From assembly GCA_045588245.1 (NCBI GenBank), contig JAZNDW010000001.1:213752-277751 (forward strand): a DNA stretch of 64,000 nt, read 5' to 3'. The translations under genes were made by a program, and so were the position numbers. The notes under the pieces are model-generated. The model saw only the letters and a list, made by a program, of their open reading frames with translations, did not search any database and had not been told where the DNA came from. Below, piece by piece: positions 22,087 to 30,812 of the stretch (its first letter is position 1; every line of letters begins with the position of its first letter). This DNA comes from DTU064 sp045588245. Lineage in GTDB: Bacteria; Bacillota; Clostridia; Oscillospirales; CAG-272.

Positions 22087-24069
22087 TTATCTGCTGCAAA
22101 GAACGGTAGCGCCGACTTTTGTTGAAATAATCGCGCCGCTGTCGCGGCTGAACGTGATGCGGTCACCGTCAACGGTAACGTCACCCGTTGTGTAAAGGAC
22201 GTCGTATTCGTTGCGGTTTATCGTGAGCGTAACGTGACGTTCACCGCGATTCGTCGCCGTATATACCGTTTCTTCATCGTTTCCGCGTCCAAACATTAAA
22301 AATCCTGGAACACCGAAGCGGCAAAGATAAAGCTCTCCGTCATCGTATACACGATGAGCGTGTCTGATCGCGCCAACGGCGCGGAAATGCTCAATCATGG
22401 ATTGATTTTCGCGTCCCCACGGGAACGGCATACGGTTGAACGGATCGGTATACCCTTCCATACCGGCTTCGTCGCCGTAATAGATTGAGGGTATTCCGGG
22501 AATCGTCGCATTGATTAGATACGCGAGCTTAACGAGGCGCTCGCCTACCGTGTATTGCTCGGCTGTCATGCGCTTTTTAAGAAGCTCTGCATTTGTGTAG
22601 CCGTCGGGGCTGTCGCCTGCAAGCGCCGTTATGATACGCAACGTGTCGTGCGTGCTTAACAGATTCATGAGTGCATGAACGACTTCGTCGGGATAATGCT
22701 CCCAAATGGTGTGAAGCGCCAAAATCATGCCGTCGGCATCACCATCGCGCAGATACGAAATGAGCGCCGAACGAACGGGATAATTCATAACGGAGTCGAG
22801 CTGATGCCCTTGGAAATAGTGTCGGCGTACTCCGTACGCGATCTTACACGACGCATCCTCCCAAACCTCTCCGATAACGAGAGGAGAACGCTTATTCCCT
22901 GCTTCTTTCGCGCTTTCATGAACACGTGCCGTAAGCTTTTCAACGAACTCATCGGAAAGCTCGTCAACGACATCGAGACGCCAACCGGAAACACCCATCG
23001 ACGTATAAGTGTCGATTATGCCGCCGTCGCCGTTGATGTACTCCAAATAATCGGGATCGTTACTGTTGACACGCGGTAAGATCCTGATACCCCACCACGA
23101 TTCGTATTCATCGCGTGTGGCACCGAACGAAAACCACTTATGATACTTGGATTTTTCGGAGTTATATGCGCCGAGGTTCTTATAAGTGCCCTCAAGGTTG
23201 AAATATTTGCTGTCGGAGCCCGTGTGATTGAAAACACCGTCGAGAATAACGGCAATCCCACGCTTTTTCGCGGCTATGATGAGTGATGTGAGAGCACGCT
23301 TACCTCCGAACATTGAATCGACCTTTTCAAAGTCGCCCGTGTCGTACTTGTGGTTGGAATGCGCTTCAAAAATCGGTGACAGATAGATAGTCGTAACGCC
23401 AAGCGACACAAGATAATCAAGCTTGTCCCGCACGCCCCACAGATCGCCGCCGAAAAACATATCGTTTGCCACGTGAGCACCGGGATATTCGGGATACTGC
23501 GGCTCGCCGCCGTACCAATCGTCATTCATTATGGCATACGGTTTAGGCACGGTCTTACCCGATTTATTAAATCTGTCAATGAAAACATGATATATGATAC
23601 CGCCATACCAATCAGTAGGGGCGGGATAATCTCGTTCGTAAACGGTGAGCGCAAACGCGCCGTCACCTCTGTTATCGAAGCAAAGCTCGCAAAGTCCATC
23701 GTGTGCGGACTGAATAACGCGCGCTTTTGCTGCGTTTGTTTGAAAATCGAATCCAAAATAAAACAGTCCTACCTTCAACCCGAAGGAATCGGCAACGTCG
23801 CTCATAGCGAGCGTTACGGCAAAAATGTCGCGTCCCGACTCATGAGCCGTCCACTGCATCGGATATCTGTTGGCAGCTCCGCCCGATTCGCGCCAGATAT
23901 ACATAGCTACGTCGCGCGGATGCGTCGTTCGCGGCAATAAAAGCTCATAGCGGACAACATCGCTGCGCTTATGCGCTCCGTGTGCTGTGTATTTTGATTT
24001 TCCGTCTTTAATGATGTATCTGCGCAATTCGGGGCGCTGATACAGAGGTTCTATCGAAAAGTTACTCAC
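22087..24069 (-). CDS. GH13 alpha-glucan hydrolase (neopullulanase/cyclomaltodextrinase-like)
   Basis: A 660-residue cytoplasmic alpha-amylase-family enzyme, without a signal peptide, that should cut alpha-1,4 (perhaps alpha-1,6) bonds in glycogen or maltodextrins. An N-terminal beta-sandwich (about 1-150) precedes the barrel. GH13 regions are visible: DGVFNHTG (region I), GWRLDVVDE with nucleophile Asp366, VIGEVWED with acid/base Glu401, and LLSTHDT with Asp475. Start is GTG at 24069 with GAGGAG upstream; an ATG alternative is absent nearby. As the last gene of the glg operon it may debranch or recycle glycogen. It is not a branching enzyme by its region I-IV sequences. Confidence 0.86.
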   Translation of the reverse strand: MSNFSIEPLYQRPELRRYIIKDGKSKYTAHGAHKRSDVVRYELLLPRTTHPRDVAMYIWRESGGAANRYPMQWTAHESGRDIFAVTLAMSDVADSFGLKVGLFYFGFDFQTNAAKARVIQSAHDGLCELCFDNRGDGAFALTVYERDYPAPTDWYGGIIYHVFIDRFNKSGKTVPKPYAIMNDDWYGGEPQYPEYPGAHVANDMFFGGDLWGVRDKLDYLVSLGVTTIYLSPIFEAHSNHKYDTGDFEKVDSMFGGKRALTSLIIAAKKRGIAVILDGVFNHTGSDSKYFNLEGTYKNLGAYNSEKSKYHKWFSFGATRDEYESWWGIRILPRVNSNDPDYLEYINGDGGIIDTYTSMGVSGWRLDVVDELSDEFVEKLTARVHESAKEAGNKRSPLVIGEVWEDASCKIAYGVRRHYFQGHQLDSVMNYPVRSALISYLRDGDADGMILALHTIWEHYPDEVVHALMNLLSTHDTLRIITALAGDSPDGYTNAELLKKRMTAEQYTVGERLVKLAYLINATIPGIPSIYYGDEAGMEGYTDPFNRMPFPWGRENQSMIEHFRAVGAIRHAHRVYDDGELYLCRFGVPGFLMFGRGNDEETVYTATNRGERHVTLTINRNEYDVLYTTGDVTVDGDRITFSRDSGAIISTKVGATVLCSR

Positions 24070-24146
24070 GTCGGACTCCTCTTTTGTTTTTTGACAATGG
24101 GGATATTCGACAAGTTAAATGCGAATCAAATCCCAAAAACTCACGT

Positions 24147-24169
24147 ATGGGGGAGCGGAGCTCCCCCAT
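24147..24169 (-). terminator. GC-rich hairpin between glgP and the GH13 gene
   Basis: A perfect 10-bp stem ATGGGGGAGC / GCTCCCCCAT with a three-base loop, 29 bases after the glgP stop. On the minus strand TTTTT follows only after eight bases (ACGTGAG), so it may be a partial terminator or an mRNA-end stabiliser that lowers GH13 relative to glgP expression. Confidence 0.5.
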
Positions 24170-24198
24170 CGTGCATTTATGATATTATGAGGTTACGA

Positions 24199-26625
24199 TT
24201 AATAAATGCTCTTGGCATTCCAGATGTTTTCCGCGTAATCCTTGATACTGCGGTCTGCGGAGAAGTATCCTGCGCCTGCAATATTGAGCGCGGACTTCTT
24301 GTACCATACGCCGCTATTCTTGTAGTCGTTAAGTGCTGCAAGATAAGCGTCGCGGTAAGAATCGAAGTCAGCCAGGCACATGTACGGGTCTGCTACGCCA
24401 TGACCGAGCAGGAAGTACTGCATCATGTGCGCGAAAGACTTGCCGTTGAGACCTTCGGACAGCGTATCTACAGCCTTACGGATGCGTTCGTTACCGTAGT
24501 AATACTTGATGGACTCATATCCGTTTCTCCAAAGCTCATCAACCTCATTGGTACGCAGACCGAAGATGTAGATGTTGTCGTTGCCGACAGCCTGAGCCAT
24601 TTCAACGTTCGCGCCGTCGAGTGTTCCGACGGTGAGCGCACCGTTGATCATAAACTTCATGCAGCCCGTGCCGCTTGCTTCTTTACCAGCAAGGGAGATC
24701 TGTTCACTGATCTCGGAAGCGGGCATAAGAACTTCAGCGGTGGAAACCTTATAGTCTTCAAGATATACTACTCTGATACGGTCGCGAAGTTTGGGATCAC
24801 GTTCAATCTCAGCAGAAAGATTCCAGATAAGATCGATAACGTCCTTTGCGGTGTAGTAGCCGGGAGCTGCCTTTCCGCCGAAAATAAACGTCTGCGGCGG
24901 CAGGTCGGAGTTCGGATTTTCCTTGAGCTCACGGTAGAAGGAGATGATCTTGAGCACGTTGAGAAGCTGACGCTTATATTCGTGCATACGCTTAACCTGA
25001 ACGTCAAAGATGCTGCTCGTATCAAGAGCGATACCTGTCTTATTGTAATAGAACTTAGCGAAGCGTTCCTTGTTTTCAAGCTTGATACGTGCGAGCTCAT
25101 CGTGGATCTCAGGCTTTTCCGCAAATGCGGCAAAGTCAGCGAGCTTTGCGGAATCCTTCTTGTATCCGTCACCGATCGTTTCGTCGAGAAGCTTCGTCAA
25201 ACCGGGGTTCGAATAGCAGAGCCAACGTCTGTGAGCGATACCGTTAGTAACGTTTGTGAACTTTTCGGGGGTATACTTATAGTAATCGTGAAAGATGGTT
25301 TCCTTGAGGATCTCAGAGTGGAGAGCCGAAACGCCGTTTACCTTCTGGGAAGCGACGATAGAAAGGTTAGCCATTCTTACCTGACCGTAACCGATGATGC
25401 TCATGCGGGAGATGCGTCCCCAATCTCCGGGATATGCGTTCCAGAGGTCTGCGCAGAAGCGGCGGTTGATCTCACAAATGATCATGTGGATTCTCGGCAG
25501 CTTCAGGCGGAAGAGGTCTTCATTCCACGTTTCAAGTGCTTCGGGAAGAACGGTATGGTTTGTATAGGAAATGCAGTTTCTTACAACTTCCCAGGCATCG
25601 TCCCATGCATAGCCGTATTCATCAAGAAGAATACGCATCAGTTCGGGAACAACGAGTGCGGGGTGCGTGTCGTTGATGTGGATAGAAACCTTGTCTGCGA
25701 AGTTGGAAAGTGTTCCGTACATGGAAAGGTGATCCATGAATACGCTCTGAAGCGATGCGGAAACGAGGAAATACTGCTGGGTGAGGCGGAGGAGCTTACC
25801 TTCGGTATGTTCATCGGAGGGATAAAGCACCTTGGTGATGATCTCCGCATTGGTATTCTGCTGCATTGCACGGATATAGTCACCCTGCGAGAAGAGATTC
25901 ATGTTGAAGTTCTGGGTGATTCCGCGTGCTCTCCAAAGGCGAAGCGTATTAACCGCTTTGCTGTCTGCGCCCGAGATCATAAGGTCATATGGCACTGCCT
26001 GCACTTCTGTGCAATTTTCAAGATACGTGTGGCAATGTCCGTCTTCCCACGTTTCGTTAACGTGACCGTCAAGCTTGACCGTCATCGTTTTGTCGGTACG
26101 GGGCACGAGCCAGCATTCACCGCCGGGGAGCCATACGTCAGGAAGCTCTATCTGCTGGCCATCAACGATCTTCTGACGGAAAAGTCCGTATTCATAGCAG
26201 AGAGAATATCCGTTTGCAAAGTAACCGAGGGAGGAAAGCGAATCCATGAAGCAAGCTGCGAGACGACCGAGACCTCCGTTTCCGAGGGAGGGATCGGGCT
26301 CGTATTCATAAAGATCCTCAAGATCTACGCCAACGTCAGCGAGAACTTCTTTGTAGTCTTCTGCCATGCCAAGATTGCAGAGATTGTTCTTAAGCTGTCT
26401 TCCGAGAAGGAATTCCATACAGAGGTATACGACACGCTTGCCTTCTGCCTTTTTCATATCCTTTTTATAATCGGAACGCATTGACGTGAGGTGTTCCTTA
26501 ACCGTCAGAACGGTTGCCTTATATATCTGGTCTTTCGTCGCATCGGCGGCGGTGGTATTAAAATGCTGTGAGAGCTTTCTGTTCAGCGCGTCTTTGATTT
26601 CGCGCTTGGTCATTTTGATGTTCAT
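24199..26625 (-). CDS. glgP: Glycogen/maltodextrin phosphorylase
   Basis: Phosphorolyses alpha-1,4 glucan ends to glucose-1-phosphate. The 808-residue protein is full length. The PLP-binding lysine lies in GTGCMKFMINGALTVGTLDG (about residue 657); earlier landmarks are LGNGGLGRLAACFMDSLSSL and the phosphate-site HEYKRQLLN. The normal GTGN asparagine is a cysteine here, a change I believe also occurs in other clostridial enzymes. The ribosome site before the ATG at 26625 is weak (AAGAACCCAT). It lies between glgA and the GH13 gene on the same strand. Confidence 0.95.
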   Translation of the reverse strand: MNIKMTKREIKDALNRKLSQHFNTTAADATKDQIYKATVLTVKEHLTSMRSDYKKDMKKAEGKRVVYLCMEFLLGRQLKNNLCNLGMAEDYKEVLADVGVDLEDLYEYEPDPSLGNGGLGRLAACFMDSLSSLGYFANGYSLCYEYGLFRQKIVDGQQIELPDVWLPGGECWLVPRTDKTMTVKLDGHVNETWEDGHCHTYLENCTEVQAVPYDLMISGADSKAVNTLRLWRARGITQNFNMNLFSQGDYIRAMQQNTNAEIITKVLYPSDEHTEGKLLRLTQQYFLVSASLQSVFMDHLSMYGTLSNFADKVSIHINDTHPALVVPELMRILLDEYGYAWDDAWEVVRNCISYTNHTVLPEALETWNEDLFRLKLPRIHMIICEINRRFCADLWNAYPGDWGRISRMSIIGYGQVRMANLSIVASQKVNGVSALHSEILKETIFHDYYKYTPEKFTNVTNGIAHRRWLCYSNPGLTKLLDETIGDGYKKDSAKLADFAAFAEKPEIHDELARIKLENKERFAKFYYNKTGIALDTSSIFDVQVKRMHEYKRQLLNVLKIISFYRELKENPNSDLPPQTFIFGGKAAPGYYTAKDVIDLIWNLSAEIERDPKLRDRIRVVYLEDYKVSTAEVLMPASEISEQISLAGKEASGTGCMKFMINGALTVGTLDGANVEMAQAVGNDNIYIFGLRTNEVDELWRNGYESIKYYYGNERIRKAVDTLSEGLNGKSFAHMMQYFLLGHGVADPYMCLADFDSYRDAYLAALNDYKNSGVWYKKSALNIAGAGYFSADRSIKDYAENIWNAKSIY

Positions 26626-26655
26626 ATGGGTTCTTTTGTAATCCTACTTTTGTAA

Positions 26656-28080
26656 TTATAGATTTTCATAAAGCTGCATATACTTTTCGGCAGAAGCAGC
26701 CCAAGTGAAGTCAACCTTCATAGCACGGCGCATGAGCGACGTCCAACGCTTCTTATCTCTGTAAACAGATGTCGCATAACGAAGCGTATGGAGCATATCG
26801 TGTGCGTTATAATTCGTGAAGGTGAATCCGTTGCCCTCGTTTGTATATTCGTTATAGGGCTTGATGGTATCATAAAGTCCGCCCGTTTCACGAACGATCG
26901 GCACCGTACCGTAGCGCGATGCGATCATCTGCGAAAGTCCGCAAGGCTCACTCTGCGACGGCATGAGGAAAATATCCGCGCCGGCGTAGATCTTTTTGGA
27001 GAGCTCGCGGTTAAACTGAAGCTGTGTGGATACCTTTGCCGGATAACGGCGGGCAAGCTCGGAGAAATAAACCTCGTATTCGCGTTCGCCGGTTCCGAGA
27101 AGAATGAACTGTACGTCGTCCTCGAGGTATTCCTCGATGACGCGCTGTACCAAATCAAAACCTTTATGCTTTGCCAAACGAGATACCATAGCAACTATGG
27201 GAGTGTTAGGCGAAACGGGAAGTCCTACAAGACGCTGAAGGTCAGCTTTACATTCACGTTTGCCGGAATACGCTTTTGCGGTGAAGTTCTTCGCAAGGAT
27301 AGCATCCGTTTCGGGATTGTAAAGATCATAGTCGATACCGTTGATGATACCGGATACCTTTTCACGGTAAAGTCTTAACACATGATAAAGTCCGTGTGAA
27401 TAAAACTCACTTTGGATCTCCTCAGCATAGCGCGGAGATACCGTTGAAACAGCATCGGCGCATACGATAGCCGCCTTTGTTAAGTTTATTGCGTTGTCAT
27501 ATTCAATGATACCGCGGATGTTTGTGCCGAGGCCGAATACGTCACCGAGGCTGTCAATGCCGTATACGCCCTGGTACTCGATATTATGAATCGTGTAAAC
27601 AGCCTTGATTTTGCTGTATCTTTCATCCTTCGCATAAAGCGTTCGGAGATAAAGCACAGCGGAAGCGCTCTGCCAGTCGTTGCAGTGGAGAACATCCGGG
27701 AAATAACCCGTGATGTTCATGAGCTCAAGTACAGCCTTTCCAAAGAAAGCAAATCTTTCGCCGTCGTCAAAGCTACCGTAGAGGTTCGGACGGTTGAAAT
27801 AGTACTCGTTATCGATGAAATAGTAAGTAACGCCAAGGTGCTCACGCTTGAAAAATCCGCAATACTGCGAACGCCAGGAGAGCTTGACTTCTGTATTACC
27901 GAGATAAGTCATCTTTTCTCTTTCCGCTGCTGTAACTTTGCTGTAAAGCGGAATAACGACACCGATCTCGCTGTCGGGATATTTCGCTTTAAGCGCTGCG
28001 GGAAGCGCGCCGAGCACGTCACCGAGACCGCCTGTGGCGGCGAACGGAACGGCTTCGGAGCCTGCAAATAATATCTTCAT
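26656..28080 (-). CDS. glgA: Glycogen synthase
   Basis: GT5 glucosyltransferase that extends alpha-1,4 glucan from ADP-glucose. The 474-residue protein has the two-domain GT-B layout, with LPSQSEPCGLSQMIASRYG and the GTVPIVRETGGL nucleotide-site motif near the C-terminus. The N-terminal loop usually written KTGGL, whose lysine contacts ADP-glucose in the E. coli enzyme, reads AATGGLGDV here, so the lysine is replaced by alanine. AAAGGAACC precedes the ATG at 28080, five codons inside a longer reading frame. Operon partner of glgC, glgD and glgP. Confidence 0.93.
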   Translation of the reverse strand: MKILFAGSEAVPFAATGGLGDVLGALPAALKAKYPDSEIGVVIPLYSKVTAAEREKMTYLGNTEVKLSWRSQYCGFFKREHLGVTYYFIDNEYYFNRPNLYGSFDDGERFAFFGKAVLELMNITGYFPDVLHCNDWQSASAVLYLRTLYAKDERYSKIKAVYTIHNIEYQGVYGIDSLGDVFGLGTNIRGIIEYDNAINLTKAAIVCADAVSTVSPRYAEEIQSEFYSHGLYHVLRLYREKVSGIINGIDYDLYNPETDAILAKNFTAKAYSGKRECKADLQRLVGLPVSPNTPIVAMVSRLAKHKGFDLVQRVIEEYLEDDVQFILLGTGEREYEVYFSELARRYPAKVSTQLQFNRELSKKIYAGADIFLMPSQSEPCGLSQMIASRYGTVPIVRETGGLYDTIKPYNEYTNEGNGFTFTNYNAHDMLHTLRYATSVYRDKKRWTSLMRRAMKVDFTWAASAEKYMQLYENL

Positions 28081-28135
28081 ATAGGTTCCTTTCATTTTAG
28101 GATTTTATGGTGCAGCAAAGAAATAAGTGACGGAC

Positions 28136-29269
28136 TTATATCATTTTTCCCTTTGCTACATAAATCGGCATGGACTGTGCGCCCGAGAGGGTCACACCGT
28201 CGCGTATAACGACGTCCTTGTCGGTTAAAACATAGTTAAGCGATACGTTTTCGCCTGTGAACGTGTCCTGGAAAAGTATCGAGTTTTTAACGACCGTGTT
28301 CTTGCCAACCTTAACACCGCGGAAAAGTATAGAGTTTTCCACGTGACCTTCGATAACGCATCCGTCGGCTACAAGAGAATTCTTAACCGTCGCGTTGCCT
28401 ATGTACTTCGCGGGAGCGGAGTTTCTTACCTTTGTATAGATCGGACGTGTTTTTTCTCCAAAAAGCGCATTACGTGCATCAGCGTCTGTAATAAGCTCCA
28501 TTGAATGCTCAAAATAATCGGTAAGCGAGGAAATAACGGCAAAATATCCGTCGTAACGGTATACGCGGAAGTTGCCGTGACCGAGGTTGCGGCCGATGAT
28601 GTCGCGTGTCATACTGACATAGTTATGTGCAACAGCATCAAGAACCATTGTCTGCAGATAAGCGCGGCTCATAACGACGATGTTCAAAGAAACGTCTGCC
28701 TCGCCCGAGAAATTTGTCGGGTAAGCCATAATGTCGGTAACGTTTCCGTTCTCATCGGAGGTGTAAAGCGTGTTGATCTTTGCCTTTTCGGGGGTAAGAT
28801 TCATGCGCTTGACGGCGATCGTCATATCGGCGTTATTTTTGATGTGGTCGTTGATAATATCATTCAGGTCGATGTTGCAGATAACGTCGCAGTCAGAGAG
28901 GACTACGTAATCGTCCTGAATGTGAGAGATAGCGTCTGTGATGCCCTTGAGTGCCTCAAGACGGGTTGCATAAAGTGTGTTTCCGGAGTTTGCAAATGCG
29001 GAAACAAAGGGTGGCAGGATCTTGATACCGCCGCGAGCACGCGCGAGGTCCCAGTCCTTACCGCTTCCGAGATGGTCCATCAGGGAGTGATAGTTATAGT
29101 GCGTGATAACATCGACATTCTTGATGCCGGAATTAACCATGTTCGACAGAGTAAAGTCGATGAGTCTGTATCTGCATCCGAAAGGGACGGACGCGATAGT
29201 ACGAAGGCGGGTAAGCTCCGAAATGTTGGAGTCATGTATGTTCGAGAAAATAATACCGGTAGCAGACAT
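28136..29269 (-). CDS. glgD: GlgD, regulatory-type subunit of glucose-1-phosphate adenylyltransferase
   Basis: A 377-residue paralog of GlgC. It keeps the fold (FGCRYRLIDFTLSNMVNSG; hexapeptide left-handed helix at the C-terminus, GKNTVVKNSILFQDTFTG) but lacks the glycine-rich nucleotide loop, which reads ATGIIFSNIHDSN in place of GGQGSRL. In Geobacillus and clostridia the GlgC-GlgD pair forms the active heterotetramer in which GlgD raises activity. GAGGAAC precedes the ATG; it lies 42 bases after glgC. Confidence 0.93.
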   Translation of the reverse strand: MSATGIIFSNIHDSNISELTRLRTIASVPFGCRYRLIDFTLSNMVNSGIKNVDVITHYNYHSLMDHLGSGKDWDLARARGGIKILPPFVSAFANSGNTLYATRLEALKGITDAISHIQDDYVVLSDCDVICNIDLNDIINDHIKNNADMTIAVKRMNLTPEKAKINTLYTSDENGNVTDIMAYPTNFSGEADVSLNIVVMSRAYLQTMVLDAVAHNYVSMTRDIIGRNLGHGNFRVYRYDGYFAVISSLTDYFEHSMELITDADARNALFGEKTRPIYTKVRNSAPAKYIGNATVKNSLVADGCVIEGHVENSILFRGVKVGKNTVVKNSILFQDTFTGENVSLNYVLTDKDVVIRDGVTLSGAQSMPIYVAKGKMI

Positions 29270-29311
29270 AGCGTTCCTCTTTCCTTTTAATTAGTTTTTG
29301 TACTCAAAGAT

Positions 29312-30502
29312 TTACTGCAAAGATGCGTTTACCATTTCGCCTGCGGCAACAACTGTTCCGTCTTTCAGCTTGAGGTTTGCGCCGATAAGAGCAATTCCTT
29401 CAGCAACTTCTTTCGGTCTGCCGACAGAAGAATCTTTTCCGATTTCTGTGCCGCTGTCAATTATTGAATAATTGACGTTACTGCCGGCACCTATTCTGAC
29501 GTTCGACATGATAACGGAGTCCTTAACGTACGCGCCTTCTTCAACGATAACGCCGTTGGAGAGGACGGAGTTTTCAACAACACCGTAGATCTCGCAGCCT
29601 TCCGTGATAAGCGAATTCTTGATATCAGCGTTTTCGCCTGCGAAATGAGGTGCTTCTGCATTATTTCTCGAATAAATGCGCCAATCACGGTCGTGGATCA
29701 CGAACGTAGGCTCTGCACCGAGAAGATCCATGTTTGCTTCCCAAAGGGAATCTATCGTTCCGACGTCTTTCCAATATCCGCGGAAAGGATATGTATACAT
29801 ACGCAAGCCGTCGTTGAGCATCGCAGGAATGATGTCCTTACCGAAGTCGTTGGAGGAGTTGGGGTTATTTTCATCGCGGCGCAGATAGTCGGAGAGAACT
29901 TTCGCGTTGAAGATGTAAATACCCATGGAAGCCTTCGTGCTCTTCGGCTTCTTCGGCTTCTCTTCAAATTCGTAGATTCTTCCCTCTTCGTCTGTATTCA
30001 TGATGCCGAATCTCGTAGCCTCTTCAAGCGTTACTTCAAGAACTGCGATCGTGGCATCAGCGCCGTTGCGCTTATGCTCGTTGAGCATTTCGTCGTAATC
30101 CATCTTATAGATATGGTCGCCGCCAAGAACGAGCACATAATCAGGATCATAACGTTCGATGAAAGCAAGATTCTGATAGATAGCATTTGCTGTACCGCGA
30201 TACCAATCGGACGAGGTCTTTCCCTGATACGGCGGAAGAACCATAACACCGCCTGTGTTACGGTCAAGGTCCCAAGGCTGACCGTTGCCGATGTACTCAT
30301 TGAGCACCAAGGGCTGATACTGTGTCAGAACACCGACGGTATCAATACCGGAGTTGACACAGTTAGACATGGGAAAGTCTATAATGCGGTATTTGCCGCC
30401 GAACTGAACGGCAGGTTTAGCGGTCGTTTCGGTCAGAGTATAAAGTCTGCTGCCCTGTCCGCCCGCAAGAAGCATGGCTACACATTCCTTTTTCTTGTAC
30501 AT
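29312..30502 (-). CDS. glgC: Glucose-1-phosphate adenylyltransferase, catalytic subunit
   Basis: Makes ADP-glucose from ATP and glucose-1-phosphate, the committed step of glycogen synthesis. The 396-residue protein has an intact N-terminal loop (LLAGGQGSRLYTLT), the substrate lysine region TTAKPAVQFGGKYRIIDF and VLVLGGDHIYKMDY for metal binding, then a left-handed beta-helix C-terminus. AAGGAGAATC precedes the ATG. It is the first gene of the glg operon and lies behind a long leader. Confidence 0.96.
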   Translation of the reverse strand: MYKKKECVAMLLAGGQGSRLYTLTETTAKPAVQFGGKYRIIDFPMSNCVNSGIDTVGVLTQYQPLVLNEYIGNGQPWDLDRNTGGVMVLPPYQGKTSSDWYRGTANAIYQNLAFIERYDPDYVLVLGGDHIYKMDYDEMLNEHKRNGADATIAVLEVTLEEATRFGIMNTDEEGRIYEFEEKPKKPKSTKASMGIYIFNAKVLSDYLRRDENNPNSSNDFGKDIIPAMLNDGLRMYTYPFRGYWKDVGTIDSLWEANMDLLGAEPTFVIHDRDWRIYSRNNAEAPHFAGENADIKNSLITEGCEIYGVVENSVLSNGVIVEEGAYVKDSVIMSNVRIGAGSNVNYSIIDSGTEIGKDSSVGRPKEVAEGIALIGANLKLKDGTVVAAGEMVNASLQ

Positions 30503-30686
30503 GGTAGATTCTCCTTTGAATAGTTTTTTCGGATAATTGTTTTCTTGGTGAACGATTCCGAAAGCGTCGGGAGCGTCAGCAACCTCCCGATTTTTGTTTT
30601 TTCTGCCGCTTTCATTCTAATAATCTATCTTTCGCATAAAAGCCTGCCATGTAGATGGGCACAATACGAGTAAGTATAAATTATCG
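30503..30686 (-). promoter_or_regulatory. Long 5' leader of the glycogen operon
   Basis: From the predicted start near 30686 to glgC there are about 180 untranslated bases. A hairpin TCGGGAG/CTCCCGA (30567-30573 with 30584-30590) lies in the middle. On the plus strand it is followed by TTTTTGTTTTTT and therefore looks like a terminator facing away from glgC; in the glgC transcript it is a stem preceded by an A-rich run. I see no coding sequence in this stretch. Confidence 0.5.
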
Positions 30687-30692
30687 AATAAT

Positions 30693-30721
30693 ATTATACT
30701 ATATTTAACACGAAATGGCAA
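30693..30721 (-). promoter_or_regulatory. Sigma-A promoter of the glg operon
   Basis: Minus-strand TTGCCA (30716-30721), 17-base spacer, TATAAT (30693-30698). The only convincing promoter upstream of glgC. Confidence 0.82.
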
Positions 30722-30766
30722 GAGAGAGTTTACGCCCTTTGCCGATTTTATTCGTATTTTTTCGCA

Positions 30767-30805
30767 AAAATCAAAGGGAGCACGCCATTTTGCGCTCCCT
30801 TTGAT
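30767..30805 (-). terminator. Intrinsic terminator of leuS
   Basis: Stem ATCAAAGGGAGC / GCTCCCTTTGAT (30770-30781 with 30794-30805) with TTTTT following on the minus strand. It closes the long leftward housekeeping block. Confidence 0.88.
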
Positions 30806-30812
30806 AAAATAT

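Noticed and set aside
22087..24069. GH13 enzyme as a glycogen branching enzyme
   Set aside because: Conserved regions (DGVFNHTG, GWRLDVVDE, VIGEVWED) fit neopullulanase-type hydrolases, not GlgB.
24091..26484. 797-codon plus-strand open frame opposite glgP
   Set aside because: Antisense to a clear full-length phosphorylase; the translation has no recognisable domain and is cysteine/valine rich, as expected for a shadow.
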